Assembly (NCBI GenBank): GCA_964369525.1 | Contig: CAYJEW010000003.1 | Location: forward strand, 8,714 to 72,713 | Source of the DNA: JAAYCI01 sp964369525 | GTDB taxonomy: Bacteria; Bacillota; Clostridia; Oscillospirales; Ruminococcaceae | Length of the DNA stretch: 64,000 nt | Reading direction: 5' to 3' | Part shown: positions 62,392-64,000 of the stretch, piece after piece | Position numbering within the stretch: position 1 is the first letter of the stretch | How the letters are laid out: each line of letters opens with the position of its first letter | Notes under the pieces: generated by a model | The model's input: only the letters and a program-made list of their open reading frames with translations | What the model was told of the DNA's origin: nothing | The model's database searches: none | Translations under genes and position numbers: made by a program

Positions 62392-62407
62392 TGTTCCACG
62401 TGGAACA
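62392..62407. promoter_or_regulatory. parS centromere site
   Basis: TGTTCCACGTGGAACA is a perfect 16-bp palindrome matching the parS consensus bound by ParB (Spo0J) in Firmicutes. It lies 135 bases before parA, close to the origin as expected. Confidence 0.92.
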
Positions 62408-62541
62408 TACACCCCCATTTTTTTAAATGTGGTGCTTTTTTTTGTGCATTCTCTGTGATATACTGAAATAGCGCCGCAGTAAAACCGCGCAAAAAAAACA
62501 AATAATTCTTCGCCTAAAAGCAGGCGAGGGGAGGTATAACA

Positions 62542-63303
62542 TTGGCAAAGGTGATATCGGTTGCCAACCAAAAAGGCGGTGTTGGCAAAACCACCACCAC
62601 AGTAAACCTAGCGTCGGCCATAGGCGAGCTGGGTAAAAAAGTGTTGCTGGTAGACCTAGACCCGCAGGGTAACTCTACCAGCGGCTTTGGCCTTTCCAAA
62701 CGGCAGATGGAAAAAAGCGTGTACGATTTAGTTATAGGCAATCTTCAGGCCGCAGATGCAATTCAAAAAACAGAATATAAGGTGGATATTATCCCCTCAA
62801 ACATTCAGCTGTCGGGTGCCGGCATAGAGCTGGTTACCCTGCCCAAGCGCGAAGCACGCCTGCGCGAGGCACTTGCGCCGATAAACGAGCAGTACGATTA
62901 TATATTTATAGATTCCCCCCCATCGCTAGACCTGCTTACCCTAAACGGCCTTTGCGCCTGCGACACCGTGCTGGTACCTATCCAGTGCGAGTACTTTGCG
63001 CTTGAGGGTTTGTCGGAGCTGATGGGCACGGTGCGCAACGTTAAGCGCGCGTTCAATCCATATATAGATATTGAAGGCGTTGTGCTTACCATGTACGATG
63101 GGCGGCTTAACCTTACACTGCAGGTTGTGCAAGAGGTTAAAAAGTTCTTCAACGAGAAGGTGTACAAGGCTACAATTCCCCGCAACGTGCGGCTTTCGGA
63201 AGCGCCCAGCTTTGGCGCACCGGTGAACTACTACGACCCCATGTCGCGCGGTGCGGTGGCATACCGTGAGCTGGCTGAGGAATTTTTAAGAAACAACTCA
63301 TAG
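62542..63303 (+). CDS. parA: Chromosome-partitioning ATPase ParA (Soj)
   Basis: ParA moves and separates origins together with ParB-parS and controls DnaA. The 253-residue protein has the deviant Walker A KGGVGKTTTTVNLASAI near residue 11, VDLDPQGNSTSG (A-prime), FIDSPPSLDLLTLN (Walker B) and the family segment IQCEYFALEGLSEL. There is no N-terminal DNA-binding extension, so it is the chromosomal type. The start is TTG 62542, seven bases after GGGAGG. parB, which normally follows immediately, is not found in the remaining 697 bases. Confidence 0.96.
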   Translation: MAKVISVANQKGGVGKTTTTVNLASAIGELGKKVLLVDLDPQGNSTSGFGLSKRQMEKSVYDLVIGNLQAADAIQKTEYKVDIIPSNIQLSGAGIELVTLPKREARLREALAPINEQYDYIFIDSPPSLDLLTLNGLCACDTVLVPIQCEYFALEGLSELMGTVRNVKRAFNPYIDIEGVVLTMYDGRLNLTLQVVQEVKKFFNEKVYKATIPRNVRLSEAPSFGAPVNYYDPMSRGAVAYRELAEEFLRNNS

Positions 63304-63353
63304 CGCACTAGATGCACAAAGTAATAAAAGCTCTCGGCTTTTAGCCGTGCTAC

Positions 63354-63384
63354 TGCCCACCATTTGCTGCGGCAAAGGTGGGCA
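63354..63384 (+). repeat. Strong hairpin downstream of parA
   Basis: TGCCCACC and GGTGGGCA pair, enclosing a second stem TTTGC/GCAAA with loop TGCG. No U run follows, so it is not a standard terminator. Confidence 0.65.
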
Positions 63385-63392
63385 GCTGTGGG

Positions 63393-63672
63393 TAGGGTAA
63401 CGGGAGTTGAACACACATCGCCTGTGAGCGGCGCATTTTGGTGATTTTCGCCTTTTCGTCCTTGCCTTGCGCCAGCAAGGCAGCGTCCTCAGCACCTAAA
63501 ATCCCTCAAAAATCGCACCCTCACAGGTGCATAGCAGTTTTTACCTGCGCATTTCTCTCTTAGATAATGAAAATTGTGCAGGGAATACTTTCCGTATTCG
63601 CAAGCAATTTGAAGAAATATAAGGGGAAATGCGTAAATAAAAACCGATGTAGGTTCAATTCCCGTTACCCTA
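63393..63672. repeat. Segment bounded by 28-bp inverted repeats resembling tRNA 3' ends
   Basis: The ends 63393-63420 and 63645-63672 are inverted repeats with about three mismatches. Read outward, each looks like the T-loop and acceptor end of a tRNA (GTTCAAYTCCCGTTACCCTA; the right copy is followed by GCCA). Neither has a complementary T-stem or the remaining tRNA arms, so these are not tRNA genes. The 224 bases between contain several short stems and no gene. It could be a small non-autonomous element or a structured RNA. Confidence 0.5.
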
Positions 63673-63677
63673 GCCAA

Positions 63678-63798
63678 GCCGATATAAACCGAACCCGTTT
63701 TCTAACAAATGGGTGAATTTTCTATCGGCGTCAAAGCCTTTTGTAAGGCAGTAAGCATTACTGCAAGGCTTTTCCTTGCTATAAAGCCCACCCATTTG
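63678..63798 (+). other. Region with crossing stems (possible pseudoknotted RNA)
   Basis: GCCGATA (63678-63684) complements TATCGGC (63723-63729). CAAATGGGTG (63706-63715), lying between them, complements CACCCATTTG (63789-63798). A third, two-part hairpin (AAAGCCTT with GCAGTAA inside) lies at 63733-63772. All pairings are exact. No known RNA family is recognised. Confidence 0.45.
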
Positions 63799-63891
63799 CT
63801 ATAAAATCTATAGACCTAAAAACAGATAAATTGTGCTTATAACAAGACAGACGACGACGGCAAACTTGCGTTTGTCTAGGAGGATAACGCA

Positions 63892-63950
63892 GTTAGATGT
63901 GCAATTTACCTATTTTTAGGCGGGTTCGGATTTATATTGGCTTGGCTAGC
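63892..63950 (+). repeat. 59-bp dispersed intergenic repeat, copy D
   Basis: About 53 of 59 bases match copy A (6434-6492). It is preceded by AGGAGG and contains an 18-codon open frame starting MCNLPIFRR and ending IYIGLAS; the same frame is open in copy A but without a ribosome binding site there, so coding is doubtful. The last 50 bases of the window show nothing further. Confidence 0.75.
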
Positions 63951-64000
63951 TAAAGCCGTGTGCAGGTGCACAAGAATATAAGCAAAGTTTATGTGCGGCG

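Larger units (their letters stand above)
61657..62541. other. Long spacer between rsmG and parA with two parS sites
   Basis: 885 bases without a convincing gene; short open frames have no ribosome binding sites and low-complexity composition. Two palindromic parS sites are the clear content. A hairpin with CTTGCC and GGCAAG arms lies at about 62344-62373. Confidence 0.65.

Noticed and set aside
63393..63672. tmRNA or complete tRNA gene
   Set aside because: No tag peptide ending ALAA-stop, no D or anticodon arm, and the T-stems are not complementary.
63489..63677. Minus-strand frame starting MARVTGIEPTSVF
   Set aside because: Its start reads through the tRNA-3'-end-like repeat, the rest is low complexity with no ribosome binding site; treated as non-coding.

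Overview
The window looks like the replication-origin region of a low-to-mid GC anaerobic Firmicute, probably a clostridium of the Oscillospirales/Ruminococcaceae kind. This is inferred from gene content and order: dnaA-dnaN-yaaA-recF-remB-gyrB-gyrA on the minus strand diverges from rpmH-rnpA-yidD-yidC-jag-mnmE-mnmG-rsmG-parA on the plus strand. Pyruvate:ferredoxin oxidoreductase, a clostridial 2[4Fe-4S] ferredoxin and a B12-dependent ribonucleotide reductase fit an anaerobe. Two runs of N (100 at 9490-9589 and 10 at 36530-36539) show a draft or metagenome scaffold.

Layout. 1-7042 (minus strand): the edge of a membrane protein, then a pyrimidine operon transcribed pyrC-carA-carB behind a promoter with a possible leader-peptide attenuator, then a lipoprotein. 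7308-11472: a MATE exporter, a small membrane protein, and a three-gene set (MYG1 family, GIY-YIG, methyltransferase). 11614-14185: class II ribonucleotide reductase behind a pair of NrdR-like boxes. 14857-22136 (plus): a rhomboid-like membrane protein, then a variant of the Bacillus yaaO-yaaQ-holB-yaaT-yabB-yabC neighbourhood (decarboxylase-like, darA, holB, ricT, ferredoxin, tRNA methylase, rsmI, phosphodiesterase) without tmk or yaaR. 22206-26752: bactofilin, polysaccharide deacetylase, a degenerate NERD-like protein, YbjQ, DUF898 and tRNA-Arg(ACG). 26904-35795: a tyrosine phosphatase, an AT-rich sdpR-sdpI pair with two operator copies, ilvE, a HAD hydrolase, a YitT protein and nifJ. 36447-43274: a small gene broken by a gap, a second MATE exporter, NUDIX, GNAT, a DUF2975-XRE-DUF4173 operon and a membrane protein behind a palindromic operator.

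43438-64000 is the origin core. The dnaA-dnaN spacer has five tandem TAG triplets, like a DnaA-trio, next to repeated TGTTTAAA motifs, while I found no consensus TTATCCACA boxes there. Partition elements lie at the right end: one perfect parS palindrome, one near-perfect one, and parA. No parB follows parA in the remaining 697 bases. Those bases hold inverted repeats and hairpins instead.

Beyond the genes, the intergenic DNA carries several dispersed repeats: a roughly 59-bp family (four copies of differing completeness), a 33-bp pair 20 kb apart, and a 10-bp CTAAAAAATA motif found seven times. No CRISPR array, rRNA or complete insertion sequence was seen. All domain and family calls come from reading the translated sequence; no database search was run.
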